A stretch of DNA of 55,179 nucleotides from Bacteroidota bacterium (GCA_021813585.1 JAKAJV010000029.1:1-55179), one strand, 5' to 3'; counted from the first letter of the stretch, positions 42,306-51,947 are shown. Notes: generated from the sequence alone by a model not told the origin. Numbers and translations are program-made.

Positions 42306-43595
42306 ATGAAACAAACTATATTAATTCTTTTGTCTTTTTTCTTATCGATAAATCTTTTTGCTCAATGGGAACGAGTAGTCGACTATAACGTAGGCTCTAC
42401 GGGACAGGTAGCTGTTCATGGTTCCACTGTCTTTTTGTACGGTTTTGAAAAGACTCAGTTTGTTTACCGTTCAACGGATAACGGGAATACATGGACAAAC
42501 ATCGCAAATAAGTTTCCGGATAAGGTTTATTACGTTCACGGACACGGGAGCGAAGTCTTTGCGATTGTTGGAATCAACGGGATATATTCTTCTGTTGATG
42601 ACGGCGTTAGCTGGAACAGCAAATCATCAATACCGTTTACAGACGGAGCCGTGTTGTCATTGGTTTCCGACGGCTCAACATTATATGCGGTATCAAATAG
42701 GAATTCTGTATTTAAGTCTACCGATAACGGAGTTACATGGGACAAGATTACAATAAATTATTCTCAGGCCCAGGTATTCGGTTTCGATTTTGCGGCTGCA
42801 GGAGACAAGATGATTTTCAGCGCACTAAATCTCGGCTCTTTTGTTTCAATCGATGCGGGAAAAAACTGGACATTAAAAAATCCCAAATTCATGATTTCAT
42901 CTGTAAACGCTTTTAACAATGAATTTTTTGGAGGCACATACGGCATGTATAAATTTACCGGGGACACCGGCTGGACAAGTATAACCTCCGGTTTTCCAAA
43001 CGGCATAGGCGTTTCGGCAAGCACTAGAAGTCTAACGTCGGCAGGAAATAAATTATTTACCTGCTACACCGATGTCTTCGCAGGATCAAAAATTTTCGTA
43101 TCTGAAGACGACGGAAATAACTGGAGCGAGGTAGGAAATAATCTTACATCGGCATCAACAACTTCCTTAAATGATTTTATTGCAGCAACGCCTAACTACC
43201 TGTATTATTACATCTATTCGATTTTCGATCCCAAGTCAACCGGAATTTTTAGATATCCGATTCAGACGACTACTGATGTAAATCAGTATAATGGTAATAT
43301 TCCTAAAAGATATAGTTTGAAACAGAACTATCCTAATCCATTCAACCCTACGACCAGCATCCAGTATGCAATAGGCAGTAGGCAATTTGTAACTTTAAAA
43401 GTATACGATATACTCGGCGATGAAGTAGCAACGCTTGTAAATGAAGTACAAACCGCGGGAGAATATTCCGTGCAATTTTCTACAACCAACAAACTACAGA
43501 CTACAAACCACACACAATTATCAAGCGGAATTTATTTCTACCAATTAAGTGCGGGCAGTTTCATTCAAACAAAAAAACTTATTTTAATGAAATGA
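42306..43595 (+). CDS. T9SS-sorted beta-propeller protein (BNR/sialidase-like)
   Basis: A 429-residue relative of the preceding protein. The signal peptide is MKQTILILLSFFLSINLFAQ. About six repeats such as VYRSTDNGNTWTNI and VFKSTDNGVTWDKI make one propeller, and the sorting domain starts KQNYPNPFNPTTSIQYAI and ends KKLILMK. AAGGAAGG lies upstream of the ATG. The two propeller genes share a very similar 3' end, including an A/C-rich stretch, pointing to duplication or gene conversion of the sorting domain. Confidence 0.85.
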   Translation: MKQTILILLSFFLSINLFAQWERVVDYNVGSTGQVAVHGSTVFLYGFEKTQFVYRSTDNGNTWTNIANKFPDKVYYVHGHGSEVFAIVGINGIYSSVDDGVSWNSKSSIPFTDGAVLSLVSDGSTLYAVSNRNSVFKSTDNGVTWDKITINYSQAQVFGFDFAAAGDKMIFSALNLGSFVSIDAGKNWTLKNPKFMISSVNAFNNEFFGGTYGMYKFTGDTGWTSITSGFPNGIGVSASTRSLTSAGNKLFTCYTDVFAGSKIFVSEDDGNNWSEVGNNLTSASTTSLNDFIAATPNYLYYYIYSIFDPKSTGIFRYPIQTTTDVNQYNGNIPKRYSLKQNYPNPFNPTTSIQYAIGSRQFVTLKVYDILGDEVATLVNEVQTAGEYSVQFSTTNKLQTTNHTQLSSGIYFYQLSAGSFIQTKKLILMK

Positions 43596-44044
43596 TACTA
43601 AGAGTAAATTCGAGGTCGCTAATTAAGCTTCAACACTAAATTTAAATTTGTATCCTAATTTTGTGACCTCTCTCGGAGGGACTCCTACGGAGGAAGTTGC
43701 CATTCATGTCCCCTTGCTTAGACAAAGAAATTGATTTTGATTCAATAATGCCAAATGCCTCTATAGTGAGTAACACAGCTGTTTAATAGCCGCAAGTTTG
43801 CAGCCCACCGGTAAATATTAAATAAGCATTATTGTTTTGAATAACAACTAAAAATCTTGTTGCCTTTTTAGATTTTTATTTATAGTTTCCTTATCAATTA
43901 AGGAAAATACTCTCACTGCTTAAGAATTGCGGAATTCTTAAAAGTTCAAATAAAAAACTGTTATCGGTATTTTAATTTAGAATTTTCCCTTATTCTATTT
44001 TCAATTAATTAACAACAACTTAAAAACAAAACATAGGTGGGTTC
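43596..44044. other. Intergenic region with short hairpins
   Basis: No gene is seen. It includes CTCC-TAC-GGAG within an imperfect GC-rich palindrome (about 43670-43697), TTTCCTTA/TAAGGAAA (43886-43906) and TTAAGAATT/AATTCTTAA (about 43920-43940). These could be leader structures or remnants of dispersed palindromes. Confidence 0.5.
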
Positions 44045-44638
44045 ATGAAAAGAATCGTATTCTTTACTGTTCTATGTGTCTCCGCGGTATTATTTGTACT
44101 GTCGCAGTTCAATTGCTCGTCGGGAGAAAAAGCCATGAGCAAAGACGAACTTATTGCGAGAGGGAAGTACCTTGTTAATATTGGAGGATGCAACGACTGC
44201 CATTCTCCCAAAATTATGACGGCTATGGGACCGGTTCCGGATACAACTAAATTATTGTCTGGTCGTTCAGCCAATCAGCCTATAGCTCCATTCGATACCG
44301 GCAGCGTGGCACCAGGTAGATGGGTATTAACTGACGGCGGCACTTCAACTTGGGTCGGACCTTGGGGTATTTCGTTTACAGCCAACCTAACGCCGGATTC
44401 TGCAACCGGTTTAGGGGCATGGACTCTTGATAACTTTATAAATACTATGAGGACAGGTAAGCACCTCGGAACCGGAAGAGATTTATTACCACCTATGCCG
44501 TGGCAGTCTATAGGTCAGCTTAAGGATGAAGATTTGAAAGCAATGTTTACATATTTACAAAGCTTGCCGCCGATTAGTAACAAAGTGCCTAATCCGGTTC
44601 CCCCTACCATGCTGGCTCAATATTCAATGAAAAAATAA
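44045..44638 (+). CDS. Mono-haem c-type cytochrome, envelope-anchored
   Basis: A 197-residue protein with an N-terminal signal, possibly a lipoprotein (LSQFNCSS, Cys24). One haem-binding CNDCH (Cys49, Cys52, His53) and a probable axial Met in LLPPMPWQ are present. It is similar to cytochrome c subunits found with dehydrogenases, in which FTANLTPD and the TMRTGKH stretch are typical. No dehydrogenase partner is adjacent, so the electron donor is unknown. A strong terminator follows. Confidence 0.88.
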   Translation: MKRIVFFTVLCVSAVLFVLSQFNCSSGEKAMSKDELIARGKYLVNIGGCNDCHSPKIMTAMGPVPDTTKLLSGRSANQPIAPFDTGSVAPGRWVLTDGGTSTWVGPWGISFTANLTPDSATGLGAWTLDNFINTMRTGKHLGTGRDLLPPMPWQSIGQLKDEDLKAMFTYLQSLPPISNKVPNPVPPTMLAQYSMKK

Positions 44639-44641
44639 ATT

Positions 44642-44665
44642 AAGAGAGCTTCGGCTCTCTTTTTA
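44642..44665 (+). terminator. Rho-independent terminator after the cytochrome gene
   Basis: AAGAGAGC, a TTCG tetraloop and GCTCTCTT form an 8-bp stem continuing into TTTT. It lies four bases after the stop codon and also separates the convergent oxidoreductase gene. Confidence 0.9.
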
Positions 44666-44676
44666 TTATGGGTAAG

Positions 44677-45603
44677 TTATTTCTGCTGGGCATACTCTAC
44701 ACGTTTAATTATTTCTTCACATATTTTGTGTGTTGTTAGAAAATCTCGTGTTAAATCCGTCGGCAGGTATTCTTGTCTTATCAGATCGATAAAGAAATTT
44801 ACAATTTGCACAAAGCCCCGCCTGTAAAGAATATAATCCCAGTCTTTGTATTTAATCTTTATTTCTTCATTCCTGTAATAATGGATAGTCTCATCCATAT
44901 TCTTTATTACACATTTATTACCCGGCGACATTAATTCCAAAGTTTCTTCATTCGCTCCGCTGTCGCGGTTCATTATCAAATTTATTGAACAGTTGTTGCT
45001 TTGTAGATTCACCCCAACACCGGTTAGCATTCTTCCGTTAAAGAAGGGAAGAACGCTCATGTTGTTACCTGAGAAAGGGATAAAAAAACGGGCAGTATCA
45101 ATAACGTGGATAAAATCATCAAGGATAAATTTTCTTACCTCACCGGGTATATTTATCCTGTTCTTTTGGATTAAGAGAAATTGCAGCGGAGAATATTTTT
45201 TCAGCTCGCTGTAAATAGGAGCGAACCTTCTATTAAATCCGACAATCAGGTATCTGCGGTTTTTCTCCGCAAGATCAACAAGCATTTCGGATTCTTTATA
45301 GTTATATGTCAACGGCTTGTCAACATAAACATGAATGCCGTTGGCCAAGAGCGTCTCAACTATTTTAAAATGAGCTTCGGTTGCAGTATGAACGAATGCA
45401 GCATCAATATGGCGGTCGATTAAATCGCTAACTGTATTGAAGCAATTGTTAATATGATATTTTTCGCAGGCAGCCTGCAGAGTGGCTGGGTTTCGCGAAA
45501 CTAGATAAGGCTCAATTACTTCGCTGTTGCACACTAACGGCAGGTAAGCCTTTTTCGCAATATCTCCAATCCCTATTATCCCGATTTTTAATTTGGTGTT
45601 CAT
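44677..45603 (-). CDS. Gfo/Idh/MocA family oxidoreductase
   Basis: A 308-residue NAD(P)-dependent dehydrogenase-like protein. A Rossmann start (IGIIGIGDIAKKAYLPLV) is followed by AAFVHTATEAHFKIVETLLANGIHVYVDKPLTYN with the conserved Lys of the EKP-like motif, and VGFNRRFAP. The second domain is shorter than in many members. The substrate, probably a sugar derivative, is unknown. It starts two bases after the small membrane protein gene on the same strand. Confidence 0.88.
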   Translation of the reverse strand: MNTKLKIGIIGIGDIAKKAYLPLVCNSEVIEPYLVSRNPATLQAACEKYHINNCFNTVSDLIDRHIDAAFVHTATEAHFKIVETLLANGIHVYVDKPLTYNYKESEMLVDLAEKNRRYLIVGFNRRFAPIYSELKKYSPLQFLLIQKNRINIPGEVRKFILDDFIHVIDTARFFIPFSGNNMSVLPFFNGRMLTGVGVNLQSNNCSINLIMNRDSGANEETLELMSPGNKCVIKNMDETIHYYRNEEIKIKYKDWDYILYRRGFVQIVNFFIDLIRQEYLPTDLTRDFLTTHKICEEIIKRVEYAQQK

Positions 45604-45605
45604 AT

Positions 45606-46073
45606 TTATTTTTTATCTTTAATAAATCCGTATCTCTGAATGTGTTTATATGCAAAATAACCGGCGGCGGACATGCTAGCCAGACCTAGTATATACCTCA
45701 GCCGGGTTAATGCGCCTTTTTCTTTGTATAGAAAATTTTCAAGATATAAATCCGCGTGCAAGTTACTGCCAAGAGTATTATTAAATAAAGATGTTTGTTT
45801 AATTTCAGCAAGCGTTAATCCCCATGCTTCATCGGGGTTATTTTCGGGCATAAGAAAATTTATCGATCGGCTGTTTGTGTTCGGAGTGAAAATTAATTTA
45901 TCAGTTGAGTTTAGGAAAGGGCTGAAGATATTTTTCGAAACTTCAGAAGAATCTATTTTGGCCGGGCTTCTAACCGGATTTTCCTGAGCGAAAATAATTT
46001 TAACGCTAAATAAGATAATTAGAGTTATAATACCTATTGTACTGCCCGGGGCGATTTGAACTTTTGACAACAT
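45606..46073 (-). CDS. Hypothetical exported protein with C-terminal membrane segment
   Basis: A 155-residue protein not assigned to a family. It has an N-terminal signal (IITLIILFSVKIIFAQ), a polar middle, and a C-terminal hydrophobic stretch (YILGLASMSAAGYFAYKHI). It is directly followed by the oxidoreductase gene, so the two are probably co-transcribed. Confidence 0.65.
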   Translation of the reverse strand: MLSKVQIAPGSTIGIITLIILFSVKIIFAQENPVRSPAKIDSSEVSKNIFSPFLNSTDKLIFTPNTNSRSINFLMPENNPDEAWGLTLAEIKQTSLFNNTLGSNLHADLYLENFLYKEKGALTRLRYILGLASMSAAGYFAYKHIQRYGFIKDKK

Positions 46074-46542
46074 AATAATTCCTTTTTGAATTTTAAGTAA
46101 GCAGTTTCTTCCAATTAACTTTTAACTTTCGGAATTACTCTTTCTATAGTATTGCCGTTGAAATCTTTTTTTGTGTCAAGATATTTCATCTGTATTTCTT
46201 GAACTTGAACTTAATCTTGCGCTTTAGCGAACTGTGTATCTTCGGAAAAGCTTATCTCTTTAATTTTTCCTTACAGTACAAAGGTAAAAATAAAATTCAC
46301 ATAAATCACCGGTTAAAATATTTTCGGTTCTGTATTTCGATTAAAGGAGTATTTTTGAAGTGAAAGTTAAGTTTACAATTTTTTTTTGCGGGAGGAAATT
46401 TGGATAAGAAGATATAAATTAGTAGCGAGCATTAATATTGTACCCCCTTAATAAGACTTACATTGGATTAAAAAATTGTGTATAATCGAGCGCGGTTATT
46501 TTTGTTGTCTAGAACATATTCATTTAATGGAAAGGGAAAATA
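46074..46542. other. Intergenic region between divergent genes
   Basis: No gene is seen in 469 AT-rich bases. It contains a short CTTGAACTTGAACTT repeat (about 46197-46212), the reverse complement of the repeats at 25200-25262, and a promoter match near the right end. Confidence 0.55.
46476..46504 (+). promoter_or_regulatory. Bacteroidota-type promoter for the outer-membrane barrel gene
   Basis: TTG (46476-46478) and TATTTTTG (46497-46504) are spaced by 18 bases, close to TTG-N19..21-TAnnTTTG. The start codon lies about 39 bases downstream. Confidence 0.4.
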
Positions 46543-47082
46543 ATGCCTAACAAATTTCAAACTGCTATTAATTTCATTTTGGCTTTAATTATTTTTATAA
46601 GCGTACAAGGCTTCGCTCAATATGATCTGAATAAGAATTATGTGGGACCGACACTAGGATTATCGTTCTTAGGCTCAACAGCTCAAGTCGGTATAAACTA
46701 TGAATACAGTTTAGATTTGCAGAACATCGGCGCAGCAGGCATAGGCGGTATTTTTAGATACTGGGGGTACAGCGACAAGTATTTAAACGGGCAATGGAAC
46801 TATTCTGATATATTATTGGGCCTCCAGGGCAATTATCATTTTAGTATCGGAGACGACAAATATGATCCCTGGGTGGGTTTAGTTCTAGCTTACGACGCCG
46901 GTTCGGTAAGCTGGAGCGGCTCTAATGATAAATATACCGTACCTTCCAACGGAGGATTGTTTTTAGGTGCACAGGCCGGACTTAGATATTGGATTTCTCC
47001 AACGCTTGCAATTGCCGGCAGATTTGGCTTTGGCAATTTAAGCTACGGCGCACTCGAAGTCGGGGTGGATTGGAAATTATAA
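46543..47082 (+). CDS. Outer-membrane beta-barrel protein
   Basis: A 179-residue protein with a signal peptide (to GFAQ) and alternating aromatic/Gly strands (VGPTLGLSFLGSTAQVGINYEYSL ... WISPTLAIAGRFGFGNLSYGALEVGVDWKL). It ends in an aromatic-containing strand, as expected for insertion by the BAM machinery. The predicted fold is a small porin-like barrel of about eight strands. The ligand is unknown. Confidence 0.78.
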   Translation: MPNKFQTAINFILALIIFISVQGFAQYDLNKNYVGPTLGLSFLGSTAQVGINYEYSLDLQNIGAAGIGGIFRYWGYSDKYLNGQWNYSDILLGLQGNYHFSIGDDKYDPWVGLVLAYDAGSVSWSGSNDKYTVPSNGGLFLGAQAGLRYWISPTLAIAGRFGFGNLSYGALEVGVDWKL

Positions 47083-47204
47083 TCGGCAATATCCTTTTTC
47101 CATTAAACGTGCATTAAAAAAAGTTTAAACCGGTTATTTTTTTTAATTATTTTTATATAGATAAAATGCCTCGGTTAATGAATTAAATTTTCCAAAGGGA
47201 ATAA

Positions 47205-48314
47205 ATGACAAAGAATAAATCTGTTTCAGTATGGCTTCATCACCTGCATGAAGAAGTAGACGCCGCTTATTTATACAGAGTGCTCGCAAGCTTAATAAAC
47301 GACGATAAGAAGAAGGAAATTTATTTAAGACTTGCCGGTGTAGAAGATAAGCATATTCAAGCTTGGAAAGATTTAATTATCAAAAATAATATTGCCTTAA
47401 CAGAGGTTATGCCTTCCACACAGGCAAAAATTCTTGCCTGGGCTGCTAAAAAATTCGGTACATGGATTTTATCCAGAGCATTATTAAAAGAGGAAGCGAC
47501 TGAGGTTACTTCTTATTTATCGTTGTACAAATCAACCAAGGACGAATCGACAAAAAATATCGCGCTAAGACTGGCCAAAGATTCAGCCGAGCATGCAACA
47601 AGCCTGATGGGTATTAAAGGGCAAAGCGAAGAGCCTTGGCATAAATCGGAATCGGGCGGACTGTTAAGGAATGTCGTCTACGGATTTAACGACGGACTTA
47701 CTGCAAACTTCGGATTGATTGCCGGAGTAATTGGAGCCAGCGTAGCTCCGCATATTATTTTAATTTCGGGCATCTCAGGAATGATTGCCGACTCCCTTTC
47801 AATGGGCTCATCTGGCTACCTAGCTGCCGTAAGCGAGAAAGAAGTTTACGACCATGAGCGCAAAATGGAAAGCGAGGAAATTCTTTTAATGCCCGAGCTT
47901 GAAACGGAAGAGCTGGCATTAATCTATGAATCGAAGGGGATGAGCAGGGAAGACTCTGCCGCATTGGCAAAAGAAGTTATGAAAGATCCCGAGCAGGCGC
48001 TGGAAGAAAAGGTACGAGAAGAACTGGGTATAGGTGCACAAACCTTAAATCCTTTTAAAGAAGGATGGATTACCGGACTGGCAACCGCAATTGGTGCTTT
48101 TATACCTGTATTTCCTTTCTTATTTATGCAAGGCAGAGCTGCGATATGGACTTCCTTTACAATAGCGATGCTTACACATTTCGGAGTAGGCGCTGCACGC
48201 AGCTTCTTTACAGGAAGAGGAATTTTTAGAAGCGGGTTTGATATGTTTGTAGTCGGTTTCGGAATTGCTGCAATAGGTTATTTTATCGGAGAATTTATTT
48301 CGAAGCTATTATAA
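47205..48314 (+). CDS. Ferritin-like/VIT1 fusion (MbfA-type Fe/Mn exporter)
   Basis: A 369-residue fusion. Residues 1-140 form a ferritin-like (rubrerythrin-type) di-iron domain with HLHEEVDAAY, GVEDKH, LKEEATEV and DSAEHATSL as ligand motifs. Residues 155-369 are a VIT1/CCC1 transporter with NVVYGFNDGLTANFGLIAGV, MIADSLSMGSSGYLAA and a cytoplasmic loop rich in Glu/Asp (VYDHERKMESEEIL). The arrangement matches MbfA, which exports iron from the cytoplasm in some bacteria. AAAGGGA precedes the ATG. Confidence 0.9.
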   Translation: MTKNKSVSVWLHHLHEEVDAAYLYRVLASLINDDKKKEIYLRLAGVEDKHIQAWKDLIIKNNIALTEVMPSTQAKILAWAAKKFGTWILSRALLKEEATEVTSYLSLYKSTKDESTKNIALRLAKDSAEHATSLMGIKGQSEEPWHKSESGGLLRNVVYGFNDGLTANFGLIAGVIGASVAPHIILISGISGMIADSLSMGSSGYLAAVSEKEVYDHERKMESEEILLMPELETEELALIYESKGMSREDSAALAKEVMKDPEQALEEKVREELGIGAQTLNPFKEGWITGLATAIGAFIPVFPFLFMQGRAAIWTSFTIAMLTHFGVGAARSFFTGRGIFRSGFDMFVVGFGIAAIGYFIGEFISKLL

Positions 48315-48368
48315 AATATCTTGGAGTTTTATAGTTTAGTGAAATAAATGCTTTGTCATGACGGTAAC

Positions 48369-48500
48369 AAATCCTTCGTCATTCGAATCCTCCGTCACCC
48401 GCCAGGCGGGTGCCACCTCCTTTACTAAAGGAGGACTTTGGTATTCCTATTATTCTCCCTTTAATAAAGGGAGATGTCGACGAAGTCGACAGAGGGATTT
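48369..48500. repeat. MITE-like hairpin repeat, copy 1
   Basis: It starts with AAATCC, has a partly duplicated head, and ends GGGATTT. Inside are four stems: CACCCGCC/GGCGGGTG, CCTCCTTT/AAAGGAGG, CTCCCTTT/AAAGGGAG and GTCGAC/GTCGAC. The ends AAATCC...GTC and GAC...GGATTT are inverted repeats. Confidence 0.65.
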
Positions 48501-48629
48501 GAAATTCAAGCTTCAGTTCAAAGTTAATTTTGCGCAACAAAATAAAAATTGAGCGAATTGTGTTGCTAATAAAGGTTAATGCAGATATAAAAGTATAACA
48601 AGATTTTCTAATTGAAGATTTATTGGAAC

Positions 48630-48747
48630 AAATCCTCCGTCATTCGCCTGCGGCTAATGACACCTCCTTTACTAAAGGAGGACTTTGATGTTCCTATATT
48701 TCTCCCTTTAGTAAAGGGAGATGTCGACGAAGTCGACAGGGGGATTT
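48630..48747. repeat. MITE-like hairpin repeat, copy 2
   Basis: 118 bp, nearly the same as copy 1 except at the first hairpin, where TCATT...AATGA with a CGCCTGCGG core replaces the CACCCGCC/GGCGGGTG stem. Inverted ends AAATCC and GGATTT are present. No target duplication could be fixed by eye. Confidence 0.65.
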
Positions 48748-48767
48748 GAAAACTCGCTTAAATAAAT

Positions 48768-51700
48768 CTATACTTCGGGAACAGCCTCACCTTCATTATG
48801 CCCGCCAGCTTCCAATTCAGCAAGTTTCTTTTTGCCGTATGCAAACCTTGTAATTGTTACGAACAAAACCGGGACAATAAAAATAGCAAGCATAGTTGCA
48901 GCAAGCATACCGCCCAGCACCGTCCAGCCGATGGTTTGTCTAGCCTGGGCGCCGGCTCCTGTAGCGAATGCCAGCGGGGAAACACCGAGTATGAAAGCCA
49001 TCGAAGTCATTAGTATTGGGCGCAGACGAAGCCTTACTGCCGCAATAGTAGCCTGAAGGAGGGGCATACCGTGGTCAACGCGCTCTTTTGCAAACTCCAC
49101 AATAAGGATCGCATTCTTAGCCGCTAGTCCTATTAATGCAACCAAACCAATCTGTGCATAAACATTATCACTTAAACTTGGTAAAAGCGTTAAAGCAATA
49201 ATGGCTCCGAACGCACCTATGGGAACCGCAAGCAGAACGGCAAACGGAACTGACCAGCTTTCGTACAAAGCCGATAGGAAAAGAAATACGAATAAGAGAG
49301 AGAGGCTAAAAATTGCCATAGTGCTGGAACCGGCATTAATTTCTTCGCGGCTTAAACCCGAGAATTCGTATCCGTATCCGGAAGGAAGCACCTGAGCGGC
49401 TACTTCCCTTAAGGCTTTAATAGCTTGGCCGCTGCTGTAGCCGGGTGCAGAATTCCCGTCAACCTCTGCAGACCGGAACATATTGTAATGTGAAATTAAA
49501 GGCGCACTCTCCGTTATTGAATAACTGATTAAAGTACTAAGCGGCACCATTTGGCCAGATGAATTCTTAACATAATATTTCCCCAGATCGTGAATGGTTG
49601 ACCTGTAATCTGTATCGGCCTGAGCTACAACGTGAAAATCCCTGCCGTAAATAGTAAAATCGTTAACGTAGCTGCTGCCAAGGTAAGTTTGAATTGTACT
49701 AAACACATCCGCAACAGACACACCGAGCTTTGCGCATTTTTCTCTGTCTACATTAAGCTTATAGCTGGGTGTGCTTGCGGTAAAAAACGAAAACACATGA
49801 CTAAGCTCCGGGCGCTTGTTGGCAGCTATAACAAAATTATGTACAACATTTGCGAACTGCTGGATATCATTCGTACTTTCCCGCTGCTCAATCTCGAAGG
49901 TAAAGCCGCCTGTTGTGCCAAGACCGGGAATGGCAGGCGGAGATATTACCACAACGTTTGCACTCTTGATTACCGAAAATTTCCGCCTTAAAGTAGCGAT
50001 GATGGAATTTAACTGCAGTGCTTTGCTGGTCCTTTCATCCCAGGGCTTTAATTGGGTAAAGATAGTTCCGCTGTTCGACTTGGCTGCAAAAGTAACAACG
50101 TTTAATCCGCTGACTGCTGCAAAGTGTGCAATGCCAGGTGTATGCTTTAATATTGACATCATTTTTGTAAGTACATCAACAGACCTGGTAGTTGATGCTG
50201 CTTCCGGCAATTCGTAGGTTATGTATAATCTGCCTTCATCTTCGGAAGGGATAAATGCCGTCGGCTTATGCATGAACAGTTCTACTGTTCCTGCGTAAAC
50301 CAGGATAAGGATTATTAGAAAATAGGGAGCTACCTTTATACTCTTTTTTACTCCCGAAGCATAAGATTCAGTAGTATTCTTAAACCATGTATTAAATTTG
50401 AAGAAGAACTTATTTATGCCTTTAGAGCTGTTGCTAAAGCTAGTCGGCTTCAAAATAAGCGTACAAAGAGCAGGTGTTAGAGACAAAGCTACAAAGGCTG
50501 AAATTAAAACCGATACTGCTATTGTTATAGCGAATTGCTGGTAAAGCTTTCCTACAATGCCGGGTATAAATCCTACCGGTATAAATACGGATGCAAGAAT
50601 AAGTGCGATAGCAACAACGGGACCCGATATGTCGTTCATTGCTCTCTTTGTTGCTTCCATCGGAGTCAGCTTTTCATTATCGATATAATGCTGCACGGCC
50701 TCCACAACAATTATCGCATCGTCCACCACAATTCCGATAGCAAGCACGAACCCGAACATTGTTAAAGTATTTATGGTAAATCCAAGCGGGACAAAAAAAG
50801 CAAATGTACCTATAATTGAAACAGGGATTGCGAGGATAGGGATGATGGTAGCCCTCCAATTCTGAAGGAACAAGAAGACCACTAATACAACAAGCGCTAA
50901 TGCTTCAAGCAGAGTAATAACAACTTCGTTTATTGAAGTATCAACAACGGAAACAGCTTCGAAAGGTACTTTGTAAGCCACATCTTCGGGGAAAGATTTC
51001 TTTAATTCATTCATAGCCTTATATACGCCTTTGGCTACTTGCAAAGCATTGCTTCCCGGGGCCTGGAAGACGAGAAGGAACGATGAGCGGTTCCCGTCTA
51101 CATAAGAATTACTGGAATAGCTGGCCTTGCCGAGGTCGATATGTGCAACATCCTTTAAATGAACTTCGGAGCCGTCGGCAGGATTTTCCCTTACGATTAT
51201 ATTGCCGAACTGCTCTACAGAGCTAAGGCGGCTGTTTGTAAATACCGTATATTCAAACGTCTGGTTGTTAGCCTGCGGCGGCGCGCCAATAGTGCCTGCA
51301 GCAATCTGCAGGTTTTGCTGTGTTAAGGCATTTGTAACATCGGTTGTAGTAAGGCCCAACTGAGCCAGCTTATCGGGCTCAAGCCATATCCTCATACTAA
51401 AGTCGTCTGCCCGCGCAAAAATATCTCCTACTCCGGGGACTCTTAACAAAGCGTCCCTAATAAAGATATTCGTGTAATTATCTAAGAAGCTTATGTTGTG
51501 TGTATGATTGGGGGAGTAGACGGCAACTATCATTAAGATGCTTGCAGTTCTTTTTCTTGTTGTAATGCCCAGGCGCTTAACCAGGTCAGGCAACTGGGGG
51601 GTTGCAATGCCTACTCTGTTCTGAATATCGAGTGCGGCAATATCCGGGTTTGTTCCTACATTCAACACAACATTTATAGATGAGCTTCCGCTGCTTGTAC

Positions 51701-51947
51701 TGTTGCTTGTCATATATGCCATACCGGGTGTACCGTTCACCTGGGTTTCAATTGGAGTTGTTACCGTTTGTTCTACGGTTGTAGCATCCGCACCTGTAAA
51801 AGCGCCGGATATTTGCACTGTAGGAGGAGTAATATCCGGGTACTGGCTTACAGGCAAGTTAAAAATAGCTAGTAGACCAATTAAAACAATTATAATAGAT
51901 ATGACAATGGCAGTAACCGGCCGCTTTATAAAAGTATTTGCAATCAT
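48768..51947 (-). CDS. RND efflux permease, HAE1 (AcrB/MexB) type
   Basis: A 1059-residue inner-membrane proton antiporter for hydrophobic drugs. It begins IANTFIKRPVTAIVISI with the usual 12 membrane segments and two large periplasmic loops. The TM4 acidic pair is in GIVVDDAIIVVEA and the TM10 Lys in GLAAKNAILIVEFA, completing the proton relay. Porter-domain sequences such as GVGDIFARADDFSMRIWL are typical of HAE1. It is the last gene of the tolC-adaptor-permease operon. Confidence 0.95.
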   Translation of the reverse strand: MIANTFIKRPVTAIVISIIIVLIGLLAIFNLPVSQYPDITPPTVQISGAFTGADATTVEQTVTTPIETQVNGTPGMAYMTSNSTSSGSSSINVVLNVGTNPDIAALDIQNRVGIATPQLPDLVKRLGITTRKRTASILMIVAVYSPNHTHNISFLDNYTNIFIRDALLRVPGVGDIFARADDFSMRIWLEPDKLAQLGLTTTDVTNALTQQNLQIAAGTIGAPPQANNQTFEYTVFTNSRLSSVEQFGNIIVRENPADGSEVHLKDVAHIDLGKASYSSNSYVDGNRSSFLLVFQAPGSNALQVAKGVYKAMNELKKSFPEDVAYKVPFEAVSVVDTSINEVVITLLEALALVVLVVFLFLQNWRATIIPILAIPVSIIGTFAFFVPLGFTINTLTMFGFVLAIGIVVDDAIIVVEAVQHYIDNEKLTPMEATKRAMNDISGPVVAIALILASVFIPVGFIPGIVGKLYQQFAITIAVSVLISAFVALSLTPALCTLILKPTSFSNSSKGINKFFFKFNTWFKNTTESYASGVKKSIKVAPYFLIILILVYAGTVELFMHKPTAFIPSEDEGRLYITYELPEAASTTRSVDVLTKMMSILKHTPGIAHFAAVSGLNVVTFAAKSNSGTIFTQLKPWDERTSKALQLNSIIATLRRKFSVIKSANVVVISPPAIPGLGTTGGFTFEIEQRESTNDIQQFANVVHNFVIAANKRPELSHVFSFFTASTPSYKLNVDREKCAKLGVSVADVFSTIQTYLGSSYVNDFTIYGRDFHVVAQADTDYRSTIHDLGKYYVKNSSGQMVPLSTLISYSITESAPLISHYNMFRSAEVDGNSAPGYSSGQAIKALREVAAQVLPSGYGYEFSGLSREEINAGSSTMAIFSLSLLFVFLFLSALYESWSVPFAVLLAVPIGAFGAIIALTLLPSLSDNVYAQIGLVALIGLAAKNAILIVEFAKERVDHGMPLLQATIAAVRLRLRPILMTSMAFILGVSPLAFATGAGAQARQTIGWTVLGGMLAATMLAIFIVPVLFVTITRFAYGKKKLAELEAGGHNEGEAVPEV

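Larger units (their letters stand above)
48315..48767. other. Gene-free region holding two copies of a hairpin-rich repeat
   Basis: This stretch lies between the convergent VIT and RND permease genes. Apart from the two repeat copies (48369-48500 and 48630-48747), about 130 bases of AT-rich sequence without a convincing gene lie between them. Confidence 0.7.
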
